From Microdochium bolleyi (Eukaryota > Ascomycota > Sordariomycetes > Xylariales > Microdochiaceae), in the NCBI GenBank assembly GCA_001566295.1, contig KQ964277.1, positions 62,001 to 126,000 of the forward strand: 64,000 nt of DNA. Reading direction: 5' to 3'. This document shows positions 1-11,800 of the stretch, one piece after another; the stretch's first letter is position 1, and each line of letters begins with the position of its first letter. The notes under the pieces were generated by a model that was not told where the DNA came from, did not search any database, and saw nothing but the letters and a program-made list of their open reading frames with translations. Position numbers and translations under genes: made by a program.

Positions 1-409
1 CGAGCGGTGGCAGTGTCCCGGCGGGCTTCCAGTCTAGGTGATTCCAGACGTGGAGCAGCCAATATCATGTTGGCACTGGTCACGATTGTGAGCATCATTG
101 TTGGGCTTTGATGTCAAAGACACTGCCTCTCTCTACCCACCCCACACATTCCACTTTACAAGAAAATATCAGCAAGGCCTTCGACGTAATGAATAGACGA
201 GGTTTCCTCCCCCGCACAACTCTTCATTCTCTACCCTGATCTGGAGACCTCCAGACGCGGCAGGCTCGTGCGACAGGCGGTCGTGAGGATGATGTTGGGT
301 ATACAGTCATCGAGGACATGCCCTGCGTCACCAATGAGTTCTTGAGAAATCGCCTAAAAGTACCGGAACTACTTGTTTCCATGCACCTTCTCAGTGCAAC
401 ACAGTCATG
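1..409. other. No gene recognised at left edge
   Basis: I see no convincing coding region, tRNA or repeat here. It lies downstream of the minus-strand gene ending at 410, so it may hold that gene's 3' untranslated region and terminator. Confidence 0.4.
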
Positions 410-1085
410 TCAGTCATCGCATTTTCTGGTATTGTGATGTTTCTCATCACCATCTGCGTGCGAGCAACTAAACACCACCGCGGAGCCGATGAATTGACAG
501 GATGGAGCACAGAATCTCCAAAATCTCGATTGGCCAGAGAGCTCGACCAACAGACCATAGATCTCCGTGACCTCATCCTGGATGAGTGGTCCCTCTTCGA
601 GCTCGTATTCTTCGAGATATTCAGACCAGACGACTGATAATGGATCAACACGGCAGGCCGCGGCAGAACCAGACTCCGGTGAGTCAGCCTCGGCCAAACC
701 CCCTTTGCTCACGAATCCAGGGCGTAACAGCTGCAGAATATCGGAGAGGTGTTTGTCCCTTGATAATTCCTTTGGACACGGCTCAATAAGATCTCGTCCG
801 ATGTCCACTTCCAGCTTGATAAGTGTGCAAGGGTGCTCGTACTCGTTGGATACGCCCGGGAATCTCATTGCTAGTTCCACAAGCAGGCTCCTCTTGCCAG
901 TCGAACTGCTCCTCGGCCGGTCCTGGCACAGCGTTGCACGCTTCGTCAAGCTCTTGGAGTGCGGCGGCAACATGCTGCAGCTGAGCCAGCACCTGCTCAA
1001 CAACCCTAGCTTTCGCGTCAGCGCTGAACAGCACACACCTTGCCACCTGGATTTGGGCTTCTGGTGCCGCCTCCTCGTTGTCCAT
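410..1085 (-). CDS. Hypothetical two-exon protein, 187 aa
   Basis: I do not recognise a family. The model is exon 1 at 1085..843 and exon 2 at 730..410. It uses a GTACGA donor and a CTGCAG acceptor, both in phase 0, which removes a 112-nt intron and joins two frames with coding-like composition. The first part is helical and rich in Gln, Ala and Val (residues about 10-55). The second part is acidic, with a Glu/Tyr-rich stretch around residues 110-130. The start is the ATG preceded by an A-rich context (CTACAATGG). A TATA-like box lies about 165 bases upstream on the same strand. Unspliced reading would need a frameshift, so splicing is preferred. The gene is short and supported only by composition, splice signals and the TATA-like box. 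Confidence 0.4.
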
Positions 1086-2857
1086 TGTAGATATCTTGGG
1101 AGCGATAGGTTGAGAGCGGAAAGAACGCGTGCTGTGATCGGGAAATGGGAAATGGGATAGCGCTGATGTTTGTGGAGGACTGATGTAGACCAAGAGCAGA
1201 AACAGAAAAGAGTAGAAGACGCTGCCTTTGCCTATACATACAATCATTATATGGATCCGGTCTCCAATCAATTCCACGCTTCTTCGTGCGCCGCCGCCAA
1301 GCCATCTTTGCGTCAGGTCAAAGGAGTACTTTTCCTTTGATCAACGGTGGTTGGTCACGAGATAATTGGCGCACGTCGCATGGTTGCCGTCGAAGACCAA
1401 CACCCACGCCAGGTGGACAATCGAATCCACATACTAGTTCCAAGCAACTGTTCACACCGGCGGCATCGCTGCATACATGCCGAGACTCATGTCCCAAAGT
1501 AGTTTAAACCCTGCCACGTTCCTTTGTCCAGGACTGAGGTAAACATGGGGAGTGCAGCACGAAACGCTGCTCCTTGCCTTGATCTCGCGACCTCTCATAG
1601 CTTCGGATTTAATGGCATTGTTACCGTCGCCAGACACAGACGGTGACAGACAGGCACTAAGACTGCATTCCGCCCCACATGATCCGACGCGTGAGAATTC
1701 AAATGATTGCCATGCCTCTTTGTCAGACATCGCCAGCCGTCTAGCCAAGTGGCTTGTCAACGCAGAGCTATCACAAATCTAGTCCACGTGCTGGCTCCAG
1801 ATTGGAGGTACTGGTTGCCGTGCGCCCATATGAGAAATGACAGTATGTCCGATCACGGGCACTATTCGCATCGAAGCTACCACCGCCTGCTGTTCTCTTG
1901 CTTTCTTGTGAGGCTCATGCAGATTGCTGACGTGGTGACCTCGGGGCTAGACTGACACCGACATCTAATCCATGAAAGGCGGTCGATCTCTTCGACTTGG
2001 GCCCCTGCTGTAGGACTTAGCAAGTCGTAATGCAGAGAATCCAGGATCCGCGGAAGCTATGACAGATCCCCATGCGTGATATAGGACTGGCTACCAGCCT
2101 TCACCACACTCGAGCGCCGGCCTGGTAATCATTCTCATCAACACAGCTTAAAACCCGAGGATCTGACCCAGCCCAGGCATGATCTCAACGAAAGCTGAAT
2201 GCGAATCGAGACACAAAGCGCGCCCGCCTCGAGCTTGCGTGGCAAACGTACACTGCTTGAATCACTCACGCTGACCGAACCAAAACACGAACTAAAATGT
2301 ACTCGGTAACGCCGGCGATCGTTCGTTCGTCAATCAGTAAGCCGCAAAGATGCCTCCTGCACCATCCAGGCGCAAAAATAGATCAGGGATCCAATACATC
2401 AGCGAGCCAAAACAGGTCAAATGACTCCAGGTATAACAGCTCATACACCGAAGCCACTCTCTGTTCCTGGTCTCGTTTGCTCGTGCATCCTGGGATGCGT
2501 TCAGCTGAATCAAAACCTGTGATCGGCAGCACGCCCGCGAGTTGTCTGGGATCAGGCGAGAGCAAAGATGAAGCTATTGACGCGGGAAAACCCGCGAAGG
2601 GCGCAGGCTGGCGTCAGCATCCCGCCCAAGCGCACAACGAATGAGATCCTATGCTGTTTGAAACCCCCACTTGATGGCTTCAGCGAGCCGTGTTGTAAAA
2701 ATAACAGACCACACAAGCGCAGCCTTGCGATGCCGACTACCGATTTCGACTGCACGCTGTGTTGAGCGCCAGCCTCGCGAGCAATTTGATCTGCATGCTT
2801 TGGAAGGTTGGCGGATAATTTGCTCTAGCATGACTGGGAGTCGAGCCGGAGTTTCGT
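1086..2857. other. Intergenic, no supported gene
   Basis: Open frames here are short and resemble no family. A possible exon-like stretch begins at the ATG near 2350 (MPPAPSRRKNRSG...), followed by a GT after about 22 codons, but I could find no continuing exon. It may be a gene remnant. Confidence 0.4.
1246..1256 (-). promoter_or_regulatory. TATA-like box for the 187-aa gene
   Basis: On the minus strand the sequence reads CATATAATG about 165 bases upstream of the ATG at 1085. This fits a fungal core promoter but is an AT-rich match only. Confidence 0.3.
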
Positions 2858-2866
2858 CTATATAAT
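2858..2866 (+). promoter_or_regulatory. TATA box of the small secreted-protein gene
   Basis: The sequence CTATATAAT lies about 135 bases before the ATG at 3000, in the right place for a core promoter. The leader between them is C- and T-rich, as is common for well-expressed fungal genes. Confidence 0.5.
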
Positions 2867-2999
2867 GAGGGCGTCGCAGCTCCCCAACATGATCTCGCTA
2901 CCTGTATCACTCACGCTCATCAAGCCAAGTCACGATCTCTGATCCCCAATCATCAACATCACCAGCTGTTCTTTGTGCACTCATCAGCAGACCGCAAAC

Positions 3000-3461
3000 A
3001 TGCACTTCTCTGCCGCCGCCGTGTCCTCCGCGCTGCTGGCTCTCCTTGCCGGGAACGCCCTTGCCGCCGACGTCTTGCACCGCAACATCTGCGTGTGCGA
3101 CGGCGCAGGCCAAGCCAACTACAACATCGCCATCTCCTACTACAACGGGCGGGTTGGCAAGTGGTTCAACGCGCACCGCCGCTGCCAGGGCCCCATCAGC
3201 AACCCCCCCAGGTGCTCGCTTGACGCGCTCTACCTGCCCGGGGTGCGCGTCTGCGGCACCGGGGACAGTAGCGGCTTCTGCTACGACTTCGAGGTCACCA
3301 GTCGCGACAAGTACAGGTTCAATGGGAAAGAGGCCAGCGTGCCCAGGAACCCGCAGCCCGACTACGACTGCAACGGTCTGTGCAATTCCCTCTGGCCTGG
3401 CACCAAGCGCGCCATCGGGAGCACCTCGGAGGCGTACTACAACATTGAGCCCGGTCTATAA
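3000..3461 (+). CDS. Small cysteine-rich secreted protein, 153 aa (effector-like)
   Basis: This single-exon gene has an N-terminal signal peptide (residues 1 to about 22, MHFSAAAVSSALLALLAGNA, cleaved after Ala-rich sequence). The mature region of about 130 residues has eight cysteines. A Cys-Val-Cys pair sits near the mature N-terminus and two close cysteines (C-N-G-L-C) near the C-terminus, a pattern suited to disulphide bonding. No transmembrane segment or known catalytic motif is visible. The start at 3000 is chosen because it begins the signal peptide; the ATG nine codons upstream adds only polar residues. A TATA box precedes it. The gene looks like a secreted extracellular protein or candidate effector of unknown function. 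Known fungal effectors share length, signal peptide and even Cys count, but I do not recognise a specific homologue. Confidence 0.8.
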   Translation: MHFSAAAVSSALLALLAGNALAADVLHRNICVCDGAGQANYNIAISYYNGRVGKWFNAHRRCQGPISNPPRCSLDALYLPGVRVCGTGDSSGFCYDFEVTSRDKYRFNGKEASVPRNPQPDYDCNGLCNSLWPGTKRAIGSTSEAYYNIEPGL

Positions 3462-4651
3462 GCTGGGATGGTTCCCTTTCCAGGACGGCGGTTCGCAGTC
3501 TCCCACCTCTCTGTCTTCCAGTTCACTTTCCACCTCTTGGGCATGACGAAAGTCGGCACAATCCTAACCACTCAAGCTGCCGCCACGACACAACAAGCCT
3601 TCTGGAACTGCACTGGTTGCGCGGTCCTTAGGTTGAACGGTGGCTGCTGTGGTAACTACATTGTGGATGGCTCAGGGACTCCCTTCTTGACTTACTCTGA
3701 ATTTCTTGTCGCTCCTTAGACTGCTCTATACTTCAATTTGTGGACTTGTCATCAACCCCACTTTCCGCGTGTCTGCTGTGACATACGACCTACGATCATA
3801 GGTGTGGTGTTACGGTATTTGGCCGTCATACACAACGAGAATTGGATTCCCAAAACTACGCGTAGCAACACCTCCTCGACCTGCACCAGTGGAGGTAAGA
3901 GTCCATCATATGTGAATGACATATCCGGACGCTGAGACAATCATTTATTTCTGCTATGATGAACGCTTATGTACACTGACCCAGATGAAATGAGGCATGA
4001 TTACTCAACGGGTCATCAGTAGAGCCCGGGCAGTGCCTGAATCAAGTAGACATTCCTTCGCATCCTTGTCCTTCGAGGTGTTTAGACTAACCAGCACCGA
4101 GTAGTGGTGACACAATATATACCTGACTCTCTTGCAAGCTGTATAAAAGTGGAGAAACTTGAGCGTCGAGAGCTGATCGTCCATGGGACTGCAACACAGC
4201 GACATTAAGCAAGCAGATGGGCATTTTGCGGCACGAATGTTGGTTCGTTATTATTAGGCTCATTATCTCATCATACCTACGGCACGTGCTGACCTATACA
4301 GTGACAACTACTGCAAACATTTGCGACGCCCTGCAGATCCTCAACAGTGAATACGGAGTGCTATGAAAAAAGAACTGAGTTAAGGTCTCACTGGTGGTGC
4401 ATTTTCACTGTGAGCCCATTGCTTCCGCTATGTGGTGCATGTGAAGACAACGAGTTGCCATTCCCGGAACAAGGTGCAGCCCAGCAGATACAACTCTGAC
4501 TGACGAGGCTAGAATATACAGACCTCAGCCAAGTGTTACAAATAAGTTTACAAAACAGAGAAAAGACCCATGAATGCTTCTCCATTTAGATATCCGGGAG
4601 AAAAGACTGTCGCGTTCTGAAAATCCTCCCCTGCTCTTCACCTGGCTGGAT
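3462..4651. other. Intergenic between convergent genes
   Basis: This 1.2-kb stretch separates the plus-strand secreted-protein gene from the minus-strand gene ending at 4652. Open frames are short and compositionally random. It presumably holds both 3' untranslated regions and terminators. Confidence 0.5.
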
Positions 4652-5321
4652 CTAGATGTCTCCTCTCTTGTGGGCAGAGGCATACAGCACCGTGTACACG
4701 ACAAAGCACACCCAGGCAACGTTGCAGATGAAGAACACCCAGAAACAGGTCTTGAAGGTCCTGGCTGCGATGAGCTCGGTGCGCGCGCGCAGGTTGCGCT
4801 GGTGCTCCTCCTGGAGGTTGCCACAGATGAGCTTGATCTCCTTGAGCACGTTGTCGACCTGGGCAAACGTTTCCATGCCGGTGGTCAGGAAGCGCGAGTA
4901 CGCCTCGTCGCTCGTGAAGACACGCCTGTTCTCTGGCTCGTCCCAGGTTGACATCTGGTGGGCGATGCGGAGCGCACGCAGCGGCTGGACAATCGCATCC
5001 TGCTCGAGCTGGTCGAGGCGGGCGAAGAGGCGCCTGAGCTTCGTCGTTGTCGGGGCCGTCGATGGTCGAGCGCCAGGTGAGCGCGAGGGTGCGGCGAGTC
5101 ACCGCGGTGATCTTGGCGATCATGAGGACGTTGCGTGCGAAGCCAAGGGCGACTCTGCGCTTGTTGGCCAGCTCATTGCCGTGGTACAGGAGGCTGGGCG
5201 GCGCAGACTCAAGGAGCTCAGCAAGCTCGAGGTAGCTCTCACGCGAAACCTCTGGGAGGAGCGAAGGGTCCGATAGGGGGAGCTCAGCGTGACGAGGGAG
5301 GAGGGGGGCGTGCATGTCCAT
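4652..5321 (-). pseudogene. Conserved-looking fungal one-TM protein, interrupted by a 1-nt frameshift
   Basis: Two overlapping minus-strand frames together make one protein of about 222 residues. The first part (start 5321, MDMHAPLLPRH...) is helical and leads into an Arg/Leu-rich helix. The second part continues through a charged helix with LDQLEQDAIVQPLRALRIAH and on to one C-terminal transmembrane segment (about residues 195-215), followed by a short basic tail. The frames join cleanly if one base is dropped from the GGGG run at 5052-5055 (CCCC in the coding strand). The region length is 3n+1, so removing one base restores a whole number of codons. A C-terminal anchor after long helices resembles tail-anchored or SNARE-like adaptor topology, but no SNARE motif is evident. 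A spliced leader is possible, since an acceptor-like TTCATTCACAG lies upstream. It may be an assembly error in an intact gene rather than a true pseudogene. Confidence 0.6.
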
Positions 5322-6361
5322 GTTGTCTGTATCGTAGATGCTGGATGACTTGGTCTCGTCCTGTGCGTTGCAGCTTTTGTTGACAAGATGGACTGTGAAT
5401 GAAAACGAGAAGGACGTGTGAGTGTGCAGAAGAAAGTTTGGCCAATTCAAAGGAATAGAGGTGGGATTCTAATATGAAATACTTTCTCATGTGAAGTACT
5501 CTTTGATCTATACATGCCTGATGCAGACAGTCTAAGCCTTGTGTACTTGGTGCTCATCCTTGTCGTTCTGGGATTCATCTCCCGCGAGCGAGTCCCTACG
5601 TATGCTGCCTAAGAAAACGTAGTGGACCGAGGGTTGATCAGTCACTCGAAAGCTGTGCTGATATCTATACGGCACAAATATGATTCTTGCCGCCCACGTC
5701 AATGGCCATGAATCGCCAGTCCCCGTTGGAAAGTCATCTTCGACAAAGGGTTGGAGTGGTAATGTTGGCCTTGTTTCTGTCCACAGAGTCGCCAGCAGGA
5801 ACAAAGAGTCTGTGAGCTCTTCGCAAGAGGCATGCCTTCAAGTGCAGATCTATATAGTACTGTCGACGGCATACCAAGACTTGCTGAAATGCTGCAAACA
5901 ATGGGGGGCACCACTGTCTTCCAAAAGGGGTTGGACTTGCACGGCGCAAGGAACTGGAGGCTTCTCTTTGTTATAGCTTTAGGCTCAACACAGCAATTGA
6001 AGCCTCCTCTGTCCACCGGTCTAAACGCAAACAACACGTTTCCGCCGAGACAAGCAATGATAATCTATACAGACATCTTGTATTGAAATCAATGCGAAGA
6101 AAGAGCATATGCACACTTTAATGTCAAAATCGAAATTACCAACAAGCCTCATTTCTCTTCCGCCGTGTCGGGACACCGACATCTCACAAACCAAACGCCG
6201 CAGCTTGTATAAATCAAACCACCGGACTATCAGAACTGCGACATTCGCGAAAAGGGAAGGCCATGGGTCTAGTGCCGGATTTGGCTGCCTGAGTAGGACA
6301 TCATCCGTGCTGCAGCGCTGGCAGTGTAATCCTGTCGAAGGCTTGCAATGACCCCTGGTTC
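5322..6361. other. Intergenic, no supported gene
   Basis: About 1 kb between two minus-strand genes, with promoter and leader sequence of the 4652-5321 gene at its left. The short open frames on both strands show no recognisable domain. Confidence 0.5.
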
Positions 6362-7598
6362 CTAAGCCTGGTACATGGCCCTCGGTCCCGCCTTTGCCTT
6401 AGCTTTTGCGGCAGCCCTTCTCTTGATGAAGAGCACGGCAATCATGACTTGCACGACACAAGTGAGCGTCACGATGATCCACTGCACGATCTGCAGTTGC
6501 TGGTTGTCCGAGACGAAGAATACCTCACTATCATCAAGCCCGTCGCTGCTGCTGCCGATGATGAGGACAGCCTCCTTGGAACTGTTTTTTGAAGTAGTAG
6601 ACCCCTGGGTTTGGACGAGCAGTGCCCTGCAAGCCTGCCAGGAGCCGTATGCAATCATCCAGCCTAGGGTCTGGCTGTATCCATTCAGGATCGCAGTAGT
6701 GATGAGGAAGATTTTGGCGGTGTTGCTCTTGAATGATGTTGCCGTCATGACCAGTAGAATGAGACTGGTTGAGCCGAAAATGCTCAAAAACAGAATCGAT
6801 GGGATGGCTGGGAAGACCCTGCTCTGCATGCTAGCTATGACTGGTGCCAGAACAAGGAGCTGGTCCTTGGCATTGTTCTTGACAGCTTGGGGAATATTCG
6901 ACGCGGTGGGAGAGGGTGCCGATGGAAAGGCGCTCAATGTCGCCTGCTGAGAACCGAGTCCCAGTCTGTTGAGGTACTGCATGGCGAAGGAGTCTTTCAT
7001 GTCGTCGTGGTAATCTGTCCGTGCGATGCAAGCGCTCGCGTTGACCTGACTTCCAGATGCTTGAACACAGGAGCCTTGAGATACCATGATGGCGAACTGT
7101 CAACGAGTGAAACAACTAAAAGCGCTGTACCAGGTTACTTACCAAGGTAGCCAAGCCGGAAGGAAATGCTAACATCCGTGCGGATCGACCGCACTTGTAC
7201 GATGTAAAAGTCTTTGCCAGCCCAGGATCCGACAATGACCCAGGCTACGATGGAGAGGTCAGTCATTACGTCAAGTACGAAAGGTGCTCGCATTCTGCTT
7301 ACCGCACAAGCCTATACCTGCCACTAGCACAGCGAAGTTTACCAAGCACAAAGCCCAGTAAGACTTTTTCTTGAGAGTCTGACGGCGGATGCCTTATCCC
7401 GTGAACCAAACCAATGGTTAATTTCAGGAGTATATTTTCAGTCTTCAGAGCTAACATACCTTGCGGCACAAACCTTTGAGGCCAGTTGGCTCGTGGTCGG
7501 TTCTTCGGTTTAGATGGATGGTAACCCTTTGCCGGGCGCCTTGGAGCGCCTGGGGGAGGGCCGTGGTGCCCGTACTGATAATGAGCTTGATGAGCCAT
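6362..7598 (-). CDS. Fig1/claudin-like four-TM membrane protein
   Basis: Proposed exons are 7598..7460, 7392..7303, 7244..7143 and 7096..6362. The N-terminus is cytosolic, rich in Pro, His and Tyr. TM1 is in exon 2 (YWALCLVNFAVLVAGIGLC). Exon 3 and the start of exon 4 form an extracellular loop with an RLGYLG motif followed by spaced cysteines. Three more hydrophobic segments and a basic Ala/Lys tail follow. This order, with a large first loop and a G-Y-x-G then Cys...Cys pattern, matches fungal Fig1 proteins, which act in calcium uptake and membrane fusion during mating and hyphal fusion. Splice phases agree for exons 1-3, but the exon 3/exon 4 junction is off by one frame with the best GT and AG sites. 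This suggests an indel or an unseen splice choice. Family assignment is by topology and motif. Confidence 0.65.
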
Positions 7599-8855
7599 GC
7601 TGGAAAGTGGTTTGGAGGTGATGCACAGGACTGAGGACTAATGCTATGAAAAGAGAGGAGAAGGCTTATTGAGAGAGATGGTGTTTGGCGCTTCACGCTG
7701 GCAAACATGCACGAATGCTCTCGGGGTCGAGTTTAATAACCTTTTCCAGCTCACGAAGATCGCAAAGGCTACAGTATACGTATGACTATGTAGAACGCAT
7801 TTGTTCAATCCTTTGGATATCGAACACTGGTTTGTCACATGCTCCAGAACTCAATCAGGCTTCCGCCGCAGCCCAGTATACATGATGACCTGTGTAACCG
7901 TCCTTTGGGGGCTATTCTTGTCGCACGCAGGCTGAGCCGTGGCATTCTTGGCTGCGAAAAATGGAGCAAAACACTGCCAGCGCGCAGAGACGGCCCGCAG
8001 TCTTTAGCACAGCTGGTGGCGTACTCTGTGGAGGCTATGCTGCGTGATGCGTCGGGTACTAAGGCCGCACTCTGGAGCGGGTCTTGCCGGAGGTGTTCTC
8101 GAGTGCATTGAGCTGACGACTAAACATCCAGTCAATGGATCAAAACTTCGGCAAGGGTGGGACTAGGGACCGCTGAATGCTGGCCGTAATATGCATACCA
8201 GCTCAAGTGATTCTGTGCGACCACGTCGTGGCCAAGAAAATGCAGCCCCTTTGCGCAAAAAAAACAAAGTAGGAGGTGACCCATGTTACTTGCTCCTGCA
8301 AGACGGCCTAATGGAGATGCGTGTCAGCCAAAGCGCCACCTCTTTTCAACCCTCTGGAAATCGGAGTTGGGTGGTCTCAATAACGAGATGATTGGAGGGA
8401 TCGTGCTGTCGAGCTCAGCTTCAGCCTTGCCAAAAGCCAGGTGTCAGCATAACTGCACACCTCCACCACCTTCTGTGCGAACACGAGGGCGTGTTAGGGG
8501 CTTCTTCGCGGGTACTGTACCAGGGCCGTCCTATTCAAGGTCTGCGTATAAGCGCCGAGCCTATACCAAGCGCGATCAGCCATCTGATCAACTCGAGATA
8601 CCGAGAGCACTCAATTGGTGTTGTCGTACAAGAGGCTATGCAGAGCCTTACAGCAACGTGGGACAAGAAAGCGGTATGATGCGGGAACAATTGTTCCATA
8701 CACCGGAGTCGTGGGAATTATGAACTGGGTGTGTCGTCGAAGCGAAACGTGTTTGGTTTAGATTAGAGCTTGATTCATCAAACGAAAAATCAGGGCCGTG
8801 TCTGCATGATACAGATCCTCCCTTAGAGAAAGAACAGAGTAGAGAAACAGAAAAG
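7599..8855. other. Intergenic, no supported gene
   Basis: Contains the upstream region of the Fig1-like gene and the 3' side of the NLR-like gene. The open frames are short and none carries a recognisable domain. Confidence 0.5.
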
Positions 8856-11800
8856 CTACAATGAACCATCATGTTCTGCCAACATCCTCGTCGTCGCGAC
8901 AGTATCCCGGTGGTTGGGGCCCAGCCTGTCTAGTTGTCCCTTATGTGCTGCTATCAGTATAGCTCGGGCGTCTTTCCTCTCGCCTCGCAGGGCCATGTTG
9001 GCGGCGAGACTGCAAAGAGCCCTGAGCACCTCTGGACTCTCTACACCTGATGTACGCACATGAGCCTGGAGGATCAGTATCAGCTCTTTGTGTGCTGCAT
9101 CTACGTCCCCCTCGCATTCGAGGACCATGGCAAGATTTTGCCGTGTTACGAGCGTATCCGCATGGTCATGGCCTAATGTGGACCGCTGCCCGTTGAGAAC
9201 AGCGATCAAAGCCTCTCTTGCTGCTTGAAAACGGCCTTGGCGGCAGTGAACGCCTGCCAAGCTCCCGCGAATATTAAGGAGAAAAGGGGTACTCGGGCTA
9301 CCCTGTGCCTTGACCATGTTAGCAGCCGAGGTCAGCAGCCTCTCAGCCTCAACGTAATTGCCTTGATCTTCACAAGCCATTGCGAGGTTGTATGTGTGGC
9401 GGGCAGTCTCCATGGGATCTGTGGCGTTCTTTTTGTCTGACAATTGTAAGATCTTGCGGAGTATGCCCTCAACTTCGCCCGAGGCGGAGAGCTCCCCTCG
9501 TTGTAGAAGGTTTGTGGCCATTTGGCTTGCCTCTCGGACGGTTTTGTCTTGGACCGGGTGGCCCGTGTCTTTCCGCAATGTTTCAAGGAATTCTTGAGCC
9601 TGGTTGACCCCATCACGTGCAACGGACGTCGCCGCCGAAGCAAGGCTTCTGTTGCTGGCGGCGCTCCGGAGCTGAGATGGGTCCTTTCTCGGCAGGCCCT
9701 GTTGTGACCCTGGAACGAGCTGTGAACATCGCTTGAGGGAGCCTTCGATCTTTGAAAGCATAGGCCCGTCCCGAGGTGAACTGGACTGTGCTAGCTTCAA
9801 GGCAGCTTGAGTATGAACCCGTGCGGAGATCAGGTCTCCCACCTTGGCAAAGTACTCCCCAAGCTTGTAGTGCAGGACAGTGACATTCATGACGGCTTCT
9901 ACGGATACAGACTTCACTTCGAAGCAGGCCATAACGAGCGGGAGGAGCAGCTCGCACCTATCCACGTCATTTTCGTCGAACCTGTCCGAGACTGTGGCTA
10001 GTGCCACCTCTTCGGCCAGTTCCAGGTCGCTGTCTTGGTCGAGCCAATGGCGAGCGCAACTGCGGACGAAAGCTGACATGGAGAAGACTCTGCGGTCTGC
10101 CGATGGCTCGATAAGTCCGTGATCTACGAGTATGGGGATGTCTCGTCTGAACTCGTCCCTTGTGAAGAACACGGCCGAGACGCTCTGCACGTTAATGACT
10201 CCGAGAAGCTTCAGGAGGCGTTGTGACGACATTCCCGTCTCTGAGAGCAATGCGATGACCTGCTGCCATAAGTTCGTGAAGCGGTTTGTCTTCGTGTCGC
10301 CTCCTGGCACAGGCGTTGTTACCAGCCGTGCCAGATCACGAGGCTGGGGCGATTTTCGAGAGACATAGACTTTTGCAAGTGCAATGGCACCTGCAGAGCC
10401 CTTGAATGCCTCGATGACCTCACTGATGTACTTGTTCTGGATATGGCGGTCTGCACTCTTAGCTCCGAGTAGAATTTGAGCTGCATCTTTGTTATCCAGG
10501 GATGACAGCCGGTGAATGTATTCCTCCCGGTTCTTAGTCGCCTTCATGGCGTATTTTTTGTCTCTGGTAGTGACGAGTATGCGGGAAAGGCTGGTCTTCG
10601 GAAGCTCGAGTAGGGACACGGAGGTGCCATCCTCAAGTGTGATCATCAATTTGCTGGGATTGTCAAGTCCGTCGAGGACAAGAAGCCAAACGTTTCCAGC
10701 CTCTTCCTTGAGAGCGTCAAACGCAGCTTTGACACCCGGCAGGATTGGATCGCCCTTGGGCAGCTTCAGATGCAGGGTTTTGGCAATTCTTCTGCATGAA
10801 AATGCGAAATGCTCGGCACTGTTGGCTCCAACCCAGTGTACAGCGCTCCCAGGGTTCTCCTGGTGGAATTTATGAGCATACTCGACTGCGACGTGAGTTT
10901 TGCTGCAATCGGGGACCGCATCAGCAACACAGCTCCATAGTCTTTTGGAATCGTATTGAGGCTGGAATTAACGTACCCACTGCCACATTCGCCCAGCAAA
11001 ACGACTGTTCGAGTCTTCTCAAAGTTGTCGTTGATACTGTCCAGGATATCACCGCGTTGTGCAAAATCTGGCTCTTTCGCAATGGGTGCACCCAAGGATG
11101 GGATGCTGTATCTCAAAGCAGCCACCCTGCCTCGTGAATTCGCTGCGAGGAACGTGTCAGAGGCATGATTTATGCAAGATGACCGCTCAAACTCACACTT
11201 CTCATCCGAGGGGGTGGAAGGCCTCCGCGAGGGACGCGAAGTCAAGTCGCGTGCCTTGTAGATTTTGACGATCTGGCGTCTGACTGACTTGTAGTGACCA
11301 TCTTGAGCGCTCTTGAAGCAGTTCATCTCAAAGTGGTTCACCATGAGCCCGGCATACTGGTAGTTGCCCAATGTACTAGCCTGCTGGCCGACCATGAATT
11401 GCTAATGTCCAAGTCAGCACTCTGTGAAACCTGTAGCTCACAATGCAGCTTTAAGATTATATACACACCTTTGGGAGACCTGTCGCGCCTATCACTCGAC
11501 CGACGGGGGACGGCTTCTGCTCGAAGAAGCAGAACACCATTGGCCTACGCTCCTCGAGCTCCAAGTGTCGAGTGAATGTAGTGACCGTGTCAATGAGTGT
11601 ATCATTGTCTCGAGAGATGGACTGAAACACGTTGTCTTGCATTTCGACGTCTGCGGCTACAATCATGGCGTATACTTGGCCTTGGGGATGGAATCCGGCT
11701 TGACTCTCAAGCCCCTGAAACGGTGTCGCAAGAAAGATTGTGCCAATAATCGCCGCAGCAAGCCCCGGGTAGTCTGCTTTGGTCTTCATTGCTTCGTTGT

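Noticed and set aside
2297..2644. 115-codon plus-strand frame
   Set aside because: No recognisable domain and polar random composition. A spliced alternative with MPPAPSRRKNRSG... could not be completed.
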